The notes: generated by a model not told the origin, from the letters alone. A stretch of 26,045 nt of DNA from an uncultured Collinsella sp. (GCA_934630735.1 CAKTWK010000031.1:1-26045), one strand, 5' to 3'. Numbered from the stretch's first letter, positions 15,738 through 25,209 are shown. Numbers and translations are program-made.

Positions 15738-16259
15738 CTACTTGTCCATATCGATCAAGCCATCCATAACGTGGACGGAAATTGTTCCTGTGTCGGGAAG
15801 ATCGAGCACAACCTGCTCGATCACGGGAATCAGCACCTCGCCGTACCGATCACCCTCGACAACCCAAACATCGTTGGCGGGCGTCGACATGATCTCGACA
15901 ATCGTACCGAGCGAACCAAAGCGCTCATCGACCACCTCGCGACCCATGAGGTCGGTATAGGCGGCATCGAGCGAATCGAGCTCAAAGTCGTCACGATTGG
16001 CCAGCACATAGCATCCAGTGATGCCCTCAGCGGCCGTCAAGTCGTCTATGCCCTCAAACGAGACCAGATCGCCATCGCCCGTATCGGTGACGGACACGAC
16101 CGTGCAAAAACGGTCGCGCTTGAGCGCCGGCGGCGTCAAGGCGACACGCATACCCGGCTCCAATACAGAAGGAAGCCCCCGCAGCGGCTGCGCGAGGACC
16201 TCCCCCTTCCTTCCGTGCGGCTTAACCACACGGGCGATGTTTTTGTACTGGGACCTCAA
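15738..16259 (-). CDS. rimM: Ribosome maturation factor RimM
   Basis: 173 residues. RimM binds S19 and helps assemble the head of the 30S subunit. Seen: the N-terminal motif IARVVKPHGRKGEVLAQPL, a RimM barrel region, and a C-terminal PRC-barrel with YTDLMGREVVDERFGSLGTI, EVLIPVIEQVVLDL and the closing VMDGLIDMDK. The only start that keeps the PHGRKGEV motif is TTG at 16259, four bases after the khpA stop; the next ATG would delete it. AGGA sits very close to this TTG, so initiation probably depends on coupling with khpA. Part of the rpsP-khpA-rimM-trmD operon. Confidence 0.95.
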   Translation of the reverse strand: MRSQYKNIARVVKPHGRKGEVLAQPLRGLPSVLEPGMRVALTPPALKRDRFCTVVSVTDTGDGDLVSFEGIDDLTAAEGITGCYVLANRDDFELDSLDAAYTDLMGREVVDERFGSLGTIVEIMSTPANDVWVVEGDRYGEVLIPVIEQVVLDLPDTGTISVHVMDGLIDMDK

Positions 16260-16263
16260 GGTC

Positions 16264-16548
16264 CTAGCCCAGAACCTCTACCTCGACAGTAGTGTCGAGG
16301 CGAGCGGCCAGTGCACGGGCGAGCGTGCGAATGGCCTTGATGGTACGGCCACGACGGCCGATGACCTTAGCGACGTCATCCTCGGCAACCGAAACCTCAA
16401 TCGTAGAAGCGTCGTCGCCATCGATGACCTCGAGGCTCACGGAATCCGGGTCGTCGACGATCTGAACAACGAGATATTCGACGAGATCGGCGATGCGATC
16501 TGAGAGCATTGCCTCACCCTCGAGCTGTGCAGCGTCAACCTCAGGCAC
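16264..16548 (-). CDS. khpA: KH-domain RNA-binding protein KhpA
   Basis: 94 residues, a single KH domain. KhpA proteins bind RNA, often as a dimer or with KhpB, and affect translation, cell size or sRNA use in other bacteria. Seen: VEYLVVQIVDDPDSVSLEVI, then DDVAKVIGRRGRTIKAIRTL with the GxxG loop (GRRG, about residues 64-67), then ALAARLDTTVEVEVL. It starts at GTG 16548 with GAGGAG 6 nt upstream, the site overlapping the end of rpsP. The position between rpsP and rimM is the usual one in Gram-positive genomes. Confidence 0.94.
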   Translation of the reverse strand: MPEVDAAQLEGEAMLSDRIADLVEYLVVQIVDDPDSVSLEVIDGDDASTIEVSVAEDDVAKVIGRRGRTIKAIRTLARALAARLDTTVEVEVLG

Positions 16549-16551
16549 GAT

Positions 16552-16893
16552 TTACTCCTCGGCGCCCTCAGCGGCCTCAGCGGCAGCCTTAGCGGCCTCG
16601 GCCTCTTTGGCGAGCTGCTTCTTGGACTTCTTGACGACGGTCTCGGTCTTCTCGCCCTCGTTGGCGGCCTTGACCAGAGCGGCGACGGCGTCGGTGAGCT
16701 GAGCGCCCTTGGACTGCCAGTCAGCAATCTTCTCGAGGTCGAGGTTGATGGTCTTGGGGGCGGTCATCGGGTTGTAGCGGCCAACCTCCTCGATGATACG
16801 ACCGTCACGCGGGGCGCGGGAATCGGCGGCGACGACACGGTAGTACGGACGCTTCTTAGCGCCGTGACGAGCAAGGCGAATCTTGACTGCCAA
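16552..16893 (-). CDS. rpsP: 30S ribosomal protein S16
   Basis: 113 residues: about 80 of standard S16 plus an Ala/Lys/Glu-rich tail of about 30. S16 is an early assembly protein of the 30S body. Seen: [39 protein letters not shown] and [20 protein letters not shown]. The frame is open to 16929, but the TTG at 16893 starts exactly at the family N-terminus and has GGAGGAG 6 nt upstream, so I chose TTG. It heads the rpsP-khpA-rimM-trmD-lepB operon behind two tandem promoters. The low-complexity tail ends [12 protein letters not shown] and is probably flexible. Confidence 0.97.
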   Translation of the reverse strand: MAVKIRLARHGAKKRPYYRVVAADSRAPRDGRIIEEVGRYNPMTAPKTINLDLEKIADWQSKGAQLTDAVAALVKAANEGEKTETVVKKSKKQLAKEAEAAKAAAEAAEGAEE

Positions 16894-16949
16894 AGGAAAC
16901 TCCTCCAACCAAGCAGCTTTAGGCTGCAACTACAAACAAACAGTTAAAC

Positions 16950-16978
16950 ATAATACGCCATCGACGCGGGCAGGTGAA
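16950..16978 (-). promoter_or_regulatory. Promoter P2 for the rpsP operon
   Basis: -35 TTCACC (16978-16973), 17 bp spacer, -10 TATTAT (16955-16950) on the minus strand. The leader of about 50 nt contains a GCAGC/GCTGC hairpin (16914-16927) just before the ribosome site. Confidence 0.65.
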
Positions 16979-17022
16979 GTCCGTGAGACCAACTTCTTCG
17001 GTGTAGTCGAGGGCAAATCCAT

Positions 17023-17050
17023 ATCTTAGACAAGAATTCGCGATTTGCAA
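17023..17050 (-). promoter_or_regulatory. Promoter P1 for the rpsP operon
   Basis: -35 TTGCAA (17050-17045), 16 bp spacer, -10 TAAGAT (17028-17023) on the minus strand, about 70 bp upstream of P2. It lies back to back with the dinB promoter. Confidence 0.5.
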
Positions 17051-17082
17051 GCACATCCACGCACCCCACATGAGCTGCGCGG

Positions 17083-17088
17083 TATACT
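17083..17088 (+). promoter_or_regulatory. -10 box of dinB (probably leaderless)
   Basis: TATACT ends 6 bases before the dinB ATG at 17095, so transcription should start at or next to the A of the ATG. There is no ribosome site. The -35 region (about 17060-17065, CGCACC) is poor. No actinobacterial LexA box of the GAAC-N4-GTTC type was found. Confidence 0.6.
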
Positions 17089-17094
17089 CGTGAC

Positions 17095-18351
17095 ATGGAA
17101 AGACGCGAACATACATACGGTTATGAGGATGCTGCGGGCGTCACGCCGCCGCCCTGGACGGGTCCGGCGGTGGGCCTGATGGACCTCGATGCATTTTTTG
17201 CGAGCGTGGAGATGCTCGATCATCCCGAATGGCGCGGAAAGCCGCTCATCGTGGGCGGAGACGCCGAGTCACGCGGTGTCGTGTCCACGTGTTCGTACGA
17301 GGCGCGTCACTTTGGCGTGCATTCTGCCATGCCCTCGGCCGAGGCACAGCGCCTCTGTCCGCAGGCCATTTGGACACACGGACACTTTGATCGCTACCGT
17401 GAGGTGAGCGCGCAGGTCATGGCAATCCTTGCCGATGAGACACCGCGCGTGGAGCGCGTGTCCATCGACGAGGCCTTTATCGACATTACACCGGGTCGCT
17501 TTGCGCCCGAAGACCCGCTGCTGGTTGCGCGGCGCATCAGTGACCGCGTGGCGGCGCTGGGAGTGACCTGCTCCATCGGCGTCGGCTGCAACAAAACAGT
17601 GGCCAAAATCGCAAGCGAGCGCGACAAGCCGTTTGGTCTGACCATTGTGCGCCCCGGAACCGAGCAGCGCTTTTTGGCCGCGCTGCCGGTATCTGCCATG
17701 AGCGGAATCGGGCGTTCGGCCGAGGAGCGGCTGCGTCGCATGCGCATCTATACACTCGGCGAGCTTTCACGCGCGCCAGAGTCCACCCTGGCTGCAATCT
17801 TTGGCGTGAATGGCGAGCGCATGCGTCAACGTGCTTTGGGGCTCGAAGTATCCGAGGTCACCAGCCTGGAAGAGGAACGTGAAGTTAAATCGGTGAGCAA
17901 TGAGCGCACCTTTGCGAAGGATTTGACTGAGCGTGGGGATATCGAGGCGGCGATCGCGCTGCTCGGCGAGTCGGTTGGGCGCCGCCTGCGCCGTCAGGGG
18001 CTGACAGGCGGAACCGTAACGCTCAAGCTCAAATACTCTTACGGCAGCGGACGCACGGCACAGCGCCGCTTGCCCCACCCCACCGACGACGAGAATATCT
18101 TTGTTGCCGTAGCGCTCGAGCTGCTCGACAATATCTGGCAAGAAGGCATGCACGTGCGTCTAGCGGGTATCGGCATGAGCGACTTCAACCACCAAGGCGG
18201 TATCCAAACCGACCTGTTCTGCGAGATCGATGACCGCGGAGCCCAATCCAGCGACCGCCGCGACCTCTCCGTCGCCATCGACGCCGTCCGAGACAAATTC
18301 GGCGACACCGCCCTATCCTTCGGCCGCCAATCCCGTTTCTTCTCCCAATGA
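17095..18351 (+). CDS. dinB: DNA polymerase IV (Y-family, DinB)
   Basis: 418 residues; error-prone polymerase for bypass of damaged bases. Seen: palm motif GLMDLDAFFASVE (metal-binding Asp30), RGVVSTCSYEARHFGVHSAM, RVSIDEAFIDIT (Asp125-Glu126), CSIGVGCNKTVAKIASERDKPFG, the helix-hairpin-helix region AMSGIGRSAEERLRRMRIYTLGEL, and a little-finger domain. Near the C-terminus IQTDLF (about 370-375) looks like a beta-clamp binding peptide. The first 20 or so residues precede the usual start, but the ATG at 17095 fits the -10 box as a leaderless start. It is the only plus-strand gene, divergent from rpsP and convergent with rsfS. Confidence 0.96.
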   Translation: MERREHTYGYEDAAGVTPPPWTGPAVGLMDLDAFFASVEMLDHPEWRGKPLIVGGDAESRGVVSTCSYEARHFGVHSAMPSAEAQRLCPQAIWTHGHFDRYREVSAQVMAILADETPRVERVSIDEAFIDITPGRFAPEDPLLVARRISDRVAALGVTCSIGVGCNKTVAKIASERDKPFGLTIVRPGTEQRFLAALPVSAMSGIGRSAEERLRRMRIYTLGELSRAPESTLAAIFGVNGERMRQRALGLEVSEVTSLEEEREVKSVSNERTFAKDLTERGDIEAAIALLGESVGRRLRRQGLTGGTVTLKLKYSYGSGRTAQRRLPHPTDDENIFVAVALELLDNIWQEGMHVRLAGIGMSDFNHQGGIQTDLFCEIDDRGAQSSDRRDLSVAIDAVRDKFGDTALSFGRQSRFFSQ

Positions 18352-18365
18352 TTTGCGTTTTGGGC

Positions 18366-18407
18366 AAAAAGAAAGCCGGGCAGCTGCAGGTAGTGCAACT
18401 GCCCGGC
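18366..18407 (-). terminator. Rho-independent terminator after rsfS, between convergent genes
   Basis: A perfect 9 bp stem GCCGGGCAG/CTGCCCGGC with inner TGCA/TGCA pairing, followed on the minus strand by TTTCTTTTT. It ends the obgE-nadD-yqeK-rsfS unit. On the plus strand it lies 24 bp after dinB but has no T-run there, so it may stop dinB transcripts only partly. Confidence 0.9.
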
Positions 18408-18452
18408 GAACGGTAGAGGGTGGCTCTAGAGAAGCCCTGCCCAAATAAGGTC

Positions 18453-18908
18453 CTAAAGGAGATTGAGGGGGAGCTGGGGAGCGTCGCCCCAGAGCTTCTC
18501 GAGGCGGTAGAAGTCGCGGGCCTCAGGGGTGAAGACGTGGACGACAACCGAGCCGTAATCCATGAGCATCCAGGTCTTCTGCTCGCGGCCCTCGATGGAG
18601 AACGGGTGCTCACCGCAGGCCTCGGCAACCTTCTCCTCGATCTCGTCGACGATAGAATCGACCTGACGGTTGTTGGTACCGGTGGCGATCACAAAGTAAT
18701 CGCACACGTCGGAGAGCTCGGTCAGATCGAGCACCTGCACGTCCTCGCCCTTCTTGTCGTAGGCGGCCTGCGCGGCGGCGCGGGCGACATCCTCGGCGGC
18801 GACACCGCTCGCGGACAGCGAGGCAGCGGTGCGGTCGGACGTGGCAACGAAGCTCTTGTGCTCCACACCTTCAAGAATCTGCTCGTCGGTCATGGTCTCA
18901 TCGGCCAT
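18453..18908 (-). CDS. rsfS: Ribosomal silencing factor RsfS
   Basis: 151 residues. RsfS binds L14 on the 50S subunit and blocks subunit joining when nutrients are low. Seen: DYFVIATGTNNRQVDSIVDE, PFSIEGREQKTWMLMDYGSV, VVVHVFTPEARDFYRLEKLW, the whole conserved core. About 40 residues before the core, rich in Ala/Ser/Thr, are an extension over short homologues. The frame is open to 18929, but the ATG at 18908 has AAAGAGG 6 nt upstream. It follows yqeK by 28 nt, the usual order nadD-yqeK-rsfS, and ends at a strong terminator. Confidence 0.96.
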   Translation of the reverse strand: MADETMTDEQILEGVEHKSFVATSDRTAASLSASGVAAEDVARAAAQAAYDKKGEDVQVLDLTELSDVCDYFVIATGTNNRQVDSIVDEIEEKVAEACGEHPFSIEGREQKTWMLMDYGSVVVHVFTPEARDFYRLEKLWGDAPQLPLNLL

Positions 18909-18936
18909 GGAATACCTCTTTCTAGACACACCCGAG

Positions 18937-19545
18937 CTAGCGCAGCTGGGCGTAATGGTTGTAAATCGTAATAGCCGTGGGATAAAGATAGCGCCCGGAC
19001 TGGATCACGTAGACCAGACCCTGCGCAAAACAGGAGAAGAACAACTCGTCAAGCGTCGACTCCCCCACCATCTTGCGCAGCGCGTGGGCATAATCACCAT
19101 GGCGGTTGGGCTCGATGGCATCGGCCACAAAGACCACCATATCAAGCGGCGTCATGTCGCAGGCGCCCACGGTGTGACGGTCGACAGCCTGGAAAACGGC
19201 CGGAGATAGCTCGGGAAATAGCTGCGGAAGCTCATAGGCGGCAACCGGACCATGCAGCAGCGGTGTCGCGGCCGAGGGAGAGCCGGCAATCTTAATGCCG
19301 TAATGCAGAGCGCGCGTGACCAGCTCGTCGTCGGAGAGCACCTTGTCCCAGTCATGGATCAGGCCAGCGGCAGCGGCATCAAAGCGGTCGACACCGTATA
19401 CCTCGGCTAGGCGCAGCGCAGTCTCGGCAACCCCGAGCGAATGCACGTAGCGCTTACGTTTATCCTTCATGCGCACATCGAGCAACTCGTGGATACGCGT
19501 CAATAGCGCGCGCTCGTCGCCCTCAAACTGATCTTCTACCGACAA
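18937..19545 (-). CDS. yqeK: HD-domain symmetrical Ap4A hydrolase, YqeK type
   Basis: 202 residues. YqeK-type HD proteins split diadenosine tetraphosphate into two ADP. Seen: RYVHSLGVAETALRLAEVYG (His35), AAGLIHDWDK (His64-Asp65), LLHGPVAA (His98), AVDRHTVGACDMTPLDMVVF (His124) and VADAIEPNR (Asp142), which together make the metal site of the family. The only reasonable start is TTG at 19545; GGGGGAG ends 4 nt before it and itself overlaps the bases just after the nadD stop. The next ATG would remove the N-terminal helix. It sits between nadD and rsfS as in many Gram-positive genomes. Confidence 0.93.
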   Translation of the reverse strand: MSVEDQFEGDERALLTRIHELLDVRMKDKRKRYVHSLGVAETALRLAEVYGVDRFDAAAAGLIHDWDKVLSDDELVTRALHYGIKIAGSPSAATPLLHGPVAAYELPQLFPELSPAVFQAVDRHTVGACDMTPLDMVVFVADAIEPNRHGDYAHALRKMVGESTLDELFFSCFAQGLVYVIQSGRYLYPTAITIYNHYAQLR

Positions 19546-19557
19546 CGTTCTCCCCCA

Positions 19558-20235
19558 TCAATCAAAATCGTCCTGCCCAAGATCGGCATACAGCCCGCGT
19601 TTACGGATATAGCCGAGCACAGACTCGCTCGTAAGATAGCGCACGCTCATGCCGCGGGCAACCCGCTTGCGAATGTTGGTCGAGCTAATCGCCAGCGCCG
19701 GAATCTGGATATAACGCACGTCAAACGGCAGGCCTGACTCTTTGATTCGCGCGCGAGCAGTATCGATATCAAAGCCCGGTCGCGTCGCCGCAATAAACGT
19801 GGCAAGCTCGGCGATTCGGTCGGCATCATGCCAGGTCACAATATCGATAATCGCGTCGGCGCCCGTAATAAAGTAGAGCTTTACCTGAGGCGGGTAAAAG
19901 TCGCGAAGGGCATGAAGCGTATCGGCCGTATAGGTCACGCCCGGACGGTCGATCTCGAATCGGCTCGCCAAAAAAGCCGGATTCGCAGCGGTGGCGAGGA
20001 CCGTCATGGCATAACGGTCCTCAGCAGGCGTCACCGGTTTGTCGAGCTTAAAGGCGGGAGAGCCGGCCGGCATAAAGAGCACGGCGTCCAAGTCGAGCGA
20101 CTCGCGCGCCTGCTCGGCGGTAACCAAGTGCCCGTAATGAATCGGGTCGAAGGTGCCACCCATAATGCCAAGCCGAAACTCCTGCCCATCCTTGATAGGC
20201 AGCTCAGGCAGACCAATTCCACCGCGCAGCGACAT
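19558..20235 (-). CDS. nadD: Nicotinate-nucleotide adenylyltransferase
   Basis: 225 residues. NadD makes deamido-NAD from nicotinate mononucleotide and ATP. Seen: GIMGGTFDPIHYGHLVTAEQ (about 23-42, with the HxxH pair His33/His36), FMPAGSPAFKLDKPVTPAEDR, YFITGADAIIDIVTWHDADR and ISSTNIRKRVARGMSVRYL. About 20 residues precede the nucleotide-binding motif. The ATG at 20235 follows the obgE stop by 3 nt; an in-frame later start is possible but not better. Order obgE-nadD-yqeK-rsfS. Confidence 0.97.
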   Translation of the reverse strand: MSLRGGIGLPELPIKDGQEFRLGIMGGTFDPIHYGHLVTAEQARESLDLDAVLFMPAGSPAFKLDKPVTPAEDRYAMTVLATAANPAFLASRFEIDRPGVTYTADTLHALRDFYPPQVKLYFITGADAIIDIVTWHDADRIAELATFIAATRPGFDIDTARARIKESGLPFDVRYIQIPALAISSTNIRKRVARGMSVRYLTSESVLGYIRKRGLYADLGQDDFD

Positions 20236-20238
20236 GAC

Positions 20239-21708
<1,470 letters not shown>

Positions 21709-21712
21709 CTAC

Positions 21713-21755
21713 AAAAAGAGGGAGACCCTTGAATCCTAAAACTCAAGTGCCTCCC
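21713..21755 (-). terminator. Terminator or attenuator between rpmA and obgE
   Basis: A 13 bp near-perfect stem (GGGAGGCACTTGA with TCAAGGGTCTCCC, one wobble and one mismatch) followed by CTTTTTG on the minus strand. The obgE ribosome site begins within a few bases of the T-run, and no promoter fits between them, so it probably sets the rplU-rpmA to obgE ratio. Confidence 0.85.
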
Positions 21756-21780
21756 ACATATGTGCTCTATGAAGGGTGAA

Positions 21781-22038
21781 TTACGCGTTCGCGAGCGGGC
21801 GTACGCTGACCCTGTGCTTGATACCCTTGTGGAACTCAACGGTACCGTCGACCAGCGCGAACAGCGTGTCGTCCTTGCCACGGCCAACGTTCTCACCCGG
21901 GTGGATGTGAGTGCCGTGCTGACGGACGAGAATCGTGCCCGTGGTTACCGTCTGGCCGGCATAGCGCTTCGTGCCAAGGCGCTGACCGCGGGAGTCACGG
22001 CCATTACGGGAGGAACCGAGTCCTTTTTTGTGTGCCAT
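21781..22038 (-). CDS. rpmA: 50S ribosomal protein L27
   Basis: 85 residues; L27 reaches toward the peptidyl transferase centre with its N-terminus. Seen: [20 protein letters not shown], then [20 protein letters not shown] and [12 protein letters not shown]. It starts directly with MAHKKG, with no cleavable N-terminal extension of the Firmicutes type. The ATG at 22038 lies 33 nt after rplU. The ribosome site is modest (AGTAGG). A strong terminator follows. Confidence 0.98.
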   Translation of the reverse strand: MAHKKGLGSSRNGRDSRGQRLGTKRYAGQTVTTGTILVRQHGTHIHPGENVGRGKDDTLFALVDGTVEFHKGIKHRVSVRPLANA

Positions 22039-22071
22039 TGTGTATACCTACTCTTTCGTTACGAGTGTAAT

Positions 22072-22446
22072 CTACTCGGCGACGGGAGCCTCGGCAACAG
22101 CCTCGGCCTCTGCCTTGACAGCCTTCTTGGCGCGGGACGTAGCCTGGACCTTCACGATCTTCAGCTTGGTGAGCTGCTGACGGTGACCCTTCAGACGACG
22201 ATAGCGCTTACGCTTGTGGAACTTGAAGACCAGCTGCTTCTCGCCCTTGAACTGCTCAACGATCTGAGCGGTAACCTTGGCCTTGGCCAGCTTGTCGGGA
22301 TCGGTGACGATCTTCTTACCATCGTTGAGGAAGATGACCGGCAGGGTGACCTTGTCGCCCTCATTGCCCTCGATCTTCTCGACGGTGATGACATCGTCGG
22401 TGGCGACCTTGTACTGCTTGCCGCCCGTGTTAACGATTGCGTACAT
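22072..22446 (-). CDS. rplU: 50S ribosomal protein L21
   Basis: 124 residues: about 100 of standard L21 plus a Lys/Ala/Glu-rich tail. L21 binds 23S rRNA near L20. Seen: MYAIVNTGGKQYKVATDDVI, the basic FHKRKRYRRLKGHRQQLTKL and KIVKVQA. A longer frame begins at 22467, but the ATG at 22446 gives the exact family start, with AAGGG upstream. It has its own promoter whose -35 overlaps the stop of the gene before it. First gene of rplU-rpmA. Confidence 0.98.
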   Translation of the reverse strand: MYAIVNTGGKQYKVATDDVITVEKIEGNEGDKVTLPVIFLNDGKKIVTDPDKLAKAKVTAQIVEQFKGEKQLVFKFHKRKRYRRLKGHRQQLTKLKIVKVQATSRAKKAVKAEAEAVAEAPVAE

Positions 22447-22488
22447 GTTTACTTGCCCTTCATGCATCAGTTAGTGCAACAGCCGAAT

Positions 22489-22517
22489 ATAGTAGCAGGC
22501 GATAATACCCCCGTCAA
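22489..22517 (-). promoter_or_regulatory. Promoter for rplU-rpmA
   Basis: -35 TTGACG (22517-22512), 17 bp spacer, -10 TACTAT (22494-22489) on the minus strand. The -35 covers the stop codon of the upstream TIGR03936-type gene. The leader is about 35 nt, too short for a large riboswitch. Confidence 0.75.
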
Positions 22518-23326
22518 CGAGTATGTGGAGCAAATCCACAAGTTCGCACAGGTATGGGGCTGACGAGTCGGCCCTCGTCGTCCTCGCATGCTTGATTCTG
22601 ACGCTCGACATCGTAGGAGCAGATGGTCACGAGGTCTTGCATACCGGTGGAAACAATAGGTGCATCGACGCCCGGGGTCAAGCCCTGCAACAAAACATCA
22701 GCAGCAGAAAGCAAAATCTCCGGACGCATGGAGCCCTCGTTGTCGGCATGGGTGTCGAGCATGAGCACCAGATGGTCCGGACGCTCCCCCTCCGTGAGCT
22801 CATAGCCCACCAGTGTGTGGTCAAGGTCTAAGCGCTTGCTCTTCTTACCGCGTGCATAGTCGATGCCATGGCCTGCACGCAACGTGTCGATCGCGACGCG
22901 TACTTCATCGGCGCTCACGGGCGCCTCGGGGTCCAGGTGCAAGTCGATGCGGTACGACAGACGCGTAAGCTGAGCCGTGAGCGCCGGCGTGCGCACGTCG
23001 ATGTAGGCGGCCTCGATAGGCGCCAGATCGGCAGGCGATGCAGCGGCCAGGCGCTCAAAGGCCTCGTCGAGAGCGACGAACTCGGTCATAAACAGGTCAT
23101 ACCACTCGCAGGTCGACGACGTGCCCACGGGCAGCGCCGACGAAAAGCCCACACGCATATGCGGCGAGAAGCCCTGCGTCACGGCATAGGGCAGCCCCGC
23201 ACGGCGCACGATGCGCTCAATGGTATGGATTAGTTCCAGATGGCCCAGGTACTTAAGGCGATCACGCTTGCCGTAGCGAACGCGCAGCCTAAAGAGCGTG
23301 GGATTGTCGGTCAAGCGCTCACTCAT
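22514..23326 (-). CDS. TIGR03936/DUF2344 family radical-SAM-linked protein
   Basis: 270 residues. This family has no settled function and is nearly always next to the TIGR03960-type radical SAM protein, as here. Seen: the family start FRLRVRYGKRDRLKYLGHLE, ERIVRRAGLPYAVTQGFSPH followed by MRVGFSSALPVGTSS, and a region consistent with the rest of the family (YDLFMTEFVALDEAFERL). No cofactor motif is evident. Its ATG (23326) overlaps the upstream stop as ATGA, so the two are made together, probably as a complex. A role in RNA modification is a guess from the ribosomal neighbours. The last residues are coded across the rplU -35 box. Confidence 0.9.
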   Translation of the reverse strand: MSERLTDNPTLFRLRVRYGKRDRLKYLGHLELIHTIERIVRRAGLPYAVTQGFSPHMRVGFSSALPVGTSSTCEWYDLFMTEFVALDEAFERLAAASPADLAPIEAAYIDVRTPALTAQLTRLSYRIDLHLDPEAPVSADEVRVAIDTLRAGHGIDYARGKKSKRLDLDHTLVGYELTEGERPDHLVLMLDTHADNEGSMRPEILLSAADVLLQGLTPGVDAPIVSTGMQDLVTICSYDVERQNQACEDDEGRLVSPIPVRTCGFAPHTR

Positions 23327-25200
23327 GCGCGATCACCCATCAATACGTTCTTGGCGTGGAGCGTGGGACAGATTCCGCAGCCGGTGCACGACGTGCGGGT
23401 GCAGTCGGGCGTCGTGACGCCCTCGAGCGAACGGCGGTACTCGCGCTCGAGGAAGCCGCGCGTGCAGCCGGGGCTCACGTGCTCCCACGGCAGGCGCCAG
23501 TCCAGCTCATAAGGCAGGTGCACCAGCTCGTTGAGGTCGATGCCGTTTTTGGCAGCGGCCTCCTTCCAGTTGTCGAGCGAGAAGTGCTCCACCCAGGCGT
23601 CGAAGCGCGAGCCCGCACGCCAGGCATCGATGATGACCGGCGTCATATCGCGACCGGCACGGGAGAGCGCGGCCTCGATGAGCGAGGTCTCGGCATCGTG
23701 GTAATGCACGCGGACGGCACGGTTGCGAACGCTCGTGATAAGCAGCTTCTGGCGACGCTTGACGTCGTCGTAGTCGAGCTGCGGGCACCACTGGAACGGC
23801 GTAGCAGCCTTGGGGATAAAGACCGAAACCGAGATAGACACCGAGATAGACCCGCGGCGCGCCTTGGGCACCACGGAACGGCCAAGCTCCAGCACGTGAT
23901 CGGCCAGGTTGGCGATAGCCACGATGTCCTCATCGCGCTCGCCGGGAAGGCCCATCATGAAGTAGAGCTTCATGCGGTTCCAGCCGGCCTCGAAGGCTGC
24001 CTTGGCCGCACGGTCCAAGTCCTCCTCGGTCACGTTCTTGTTGATGATGTCGCGCATACGCTGGCTGCCCGCCTCGGGCGCGAACGTCAGGCCGCCCTTC
24101 TTTTCGCCAGCGACCGACTCGGCCATATCCACGCCAAACGAATCCAGGCGCTGCGACGGAATAGACACGCGAATGCCCGTGTCCTCCAGACGACGGTTGA
24201 GCCTACCGAGCACGTCGCGGATGCAGGAGTGGTCGGTCGTCGAAAGCGAGGTAAGCGACACCTCGTCATAGCCAGTCTTTTCCAAGCCCTGGATCACCGA
24301 TGAAACGATCTGGTCGGCCGAGCGCTCGCGTACCGGACGATACGTCATGCCTGCCTGGCAAAAACGGCAGCCGCGGGCGCAGCCGCGCAAGATCTCGATA
24401 GACAGGCGATCGTGGACGAGCTGCGCATACGGCACGCACGACTGAGAAAGCGGATTGGTGGCACCAAAGTCCTCGACGACGCGCTTGTAGACCACCGGCG
24501 GGACGTCCTTGCCCTTGCGCGGCACGGTGTAGCCATGCGGCGAGCAGGGCTCGTCATGACGCACCTCATACAGGGATGGCACATAGGTGCCGGCGACCGT
24601 CGCGAGCTGCTCGACAATCTGAGCGCGCGAGACGCCCTCGTCGCGCAAGCGGCGATGCAGCTGGCAGATCTCGAGCAGCGACTCCTCGCCCTCGCCAATG
24701 AGGATGGCATCGAAGAATGCCGCGTACGGCTCGGGGTTATACACCGAGGGACCACCGGCGACGATGATGGGATCGTCCTCGGTACGGTCAGCAGCCAACA
24801 GCGGAATGCCAGCGAGATCGAGCGCTTCGAGGAAGTTCGTCACGGCCATCTCGTGCGGCACGTGCATGCCGACGATGTCGAACGAGGCCACGGGCGCTGC
24901 ACCCTCGAGCGACAGCAGCGGAATCCCCGCCTCGCGCATGGCATCGCCCATATCGGGCCACGGCACGTAGCCTCGCTCGCAGGAAATGCCCTCGGCCTGA
25001 TTAAGGATGTTGTAGAGAATGGCGATACCCTGGTTGGGCAGACCGACCTCATACACGTCCGGATAGATCATGCAGCAGCGATAGTCGGCATCGGCCTTTG
25101 AGAGCGTGCCCCACTCGTGGTCGATATAGCGACTCGGCTTTTCGACCTTGGCGAGCAAAGGCTCGATCAAATGAAAACAATCTTGGTACGGAACGCGCAA
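23323..25200 (-). CDS. B12-binding radical SAM protein, TIGR03960 type
   Basis: 625 residues. Seen: an N-terminal Rossmann-like cobalamin-type domain with YPDVYEVGLPNQGIAILYNI and VAGGPSVYNPEPYAAFFDAI followed by IGEGEESL, then the radical SAM cluster motif RGCARGCRFCQAG (Cys274, Cys278, Cys281), PSQRLDSFGVDMAE, GLTFAPEAGSQRMRDIINKN, and MKLYFMMGLPGERDEDI. The C-terminus has a second cysteine set C-x4-C-x2-C-x2-C (600, 605, 608, 611), possibly an auxiliary Fe-S cluster. The substrate of the family is not known to me. The start is TTG at 25200 with AGGGG 6 nt upstream, 9 nt after the DUF697-like gene. The stop overlaps the TIGR03936-type partner. Confidence 0.92.
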   Translation of the reverse strand: MRVPYQDCFHLIEPLLAKVEKPSRYIDHEWGTLSKADADYRCCMIYPDVYEVGLPNQGIAILYNILNQAEGISCERGYVPWPDMGDAMREAGIPLLSLEGAAPVASFDIVGMHVPHEMAVTNFLEALDLAGIPLLAADRTEDDPIIVAGGPSVYNPEPYAAFFDAILIGEGEESLLEICQLHRRLRDEGVSRAQIVEQLATVAGTYVPSLYEVRHDEPCSPHGYTVPRKGKDVPPVVYKRVVEDFGATNPLSQSCVPYAQLVHDRLSIEILRGCARGCRFCQAGMTYRPVRERSADQIVSSVIQGLEKTGYDEVSLTSLSTTDHSCIRDVLGRLNRRLEDTGIRVSIPSQRLDSFGVDMAESVAGEKKGGLTFAPEAGSQRMRDIINKNVTEEDLDRAAKAAFEAGWNRMKLYFMMGLPGERDEDIVAIANLADHVLELGRSVVPKARRGSISVSISVSVFIPKAATPFQWCPQLDYDDVKRRQKLLITSVRNRAVRVHYHDAETSLIEAALSRAGRDMTPVIIDAWRAGSRFDAWVEHFSLDNWKEAAAKNGIDLNELVHLPYELDWRLPWEHVSPGCTRGFLEREYRRSLEGVTTPDCTRTSCTGCGICPTLHAKNVLMGDRA

Positions 25201-25209
25201 AAGAAACCC

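Noticed and set aside
17089..17120. SOS/LexA operator at dinB
   Set aside because: GAACATACATACGGTT has the wrong spacing and one wrong half-site for the actinobacterial box, so I did not annotate it.
22447..22488. L21-type leader RNA before rplU
   Set aside because: The leader from the mapped promoter is only about 35 nt, with a 4 bp TGCA pairing at best.
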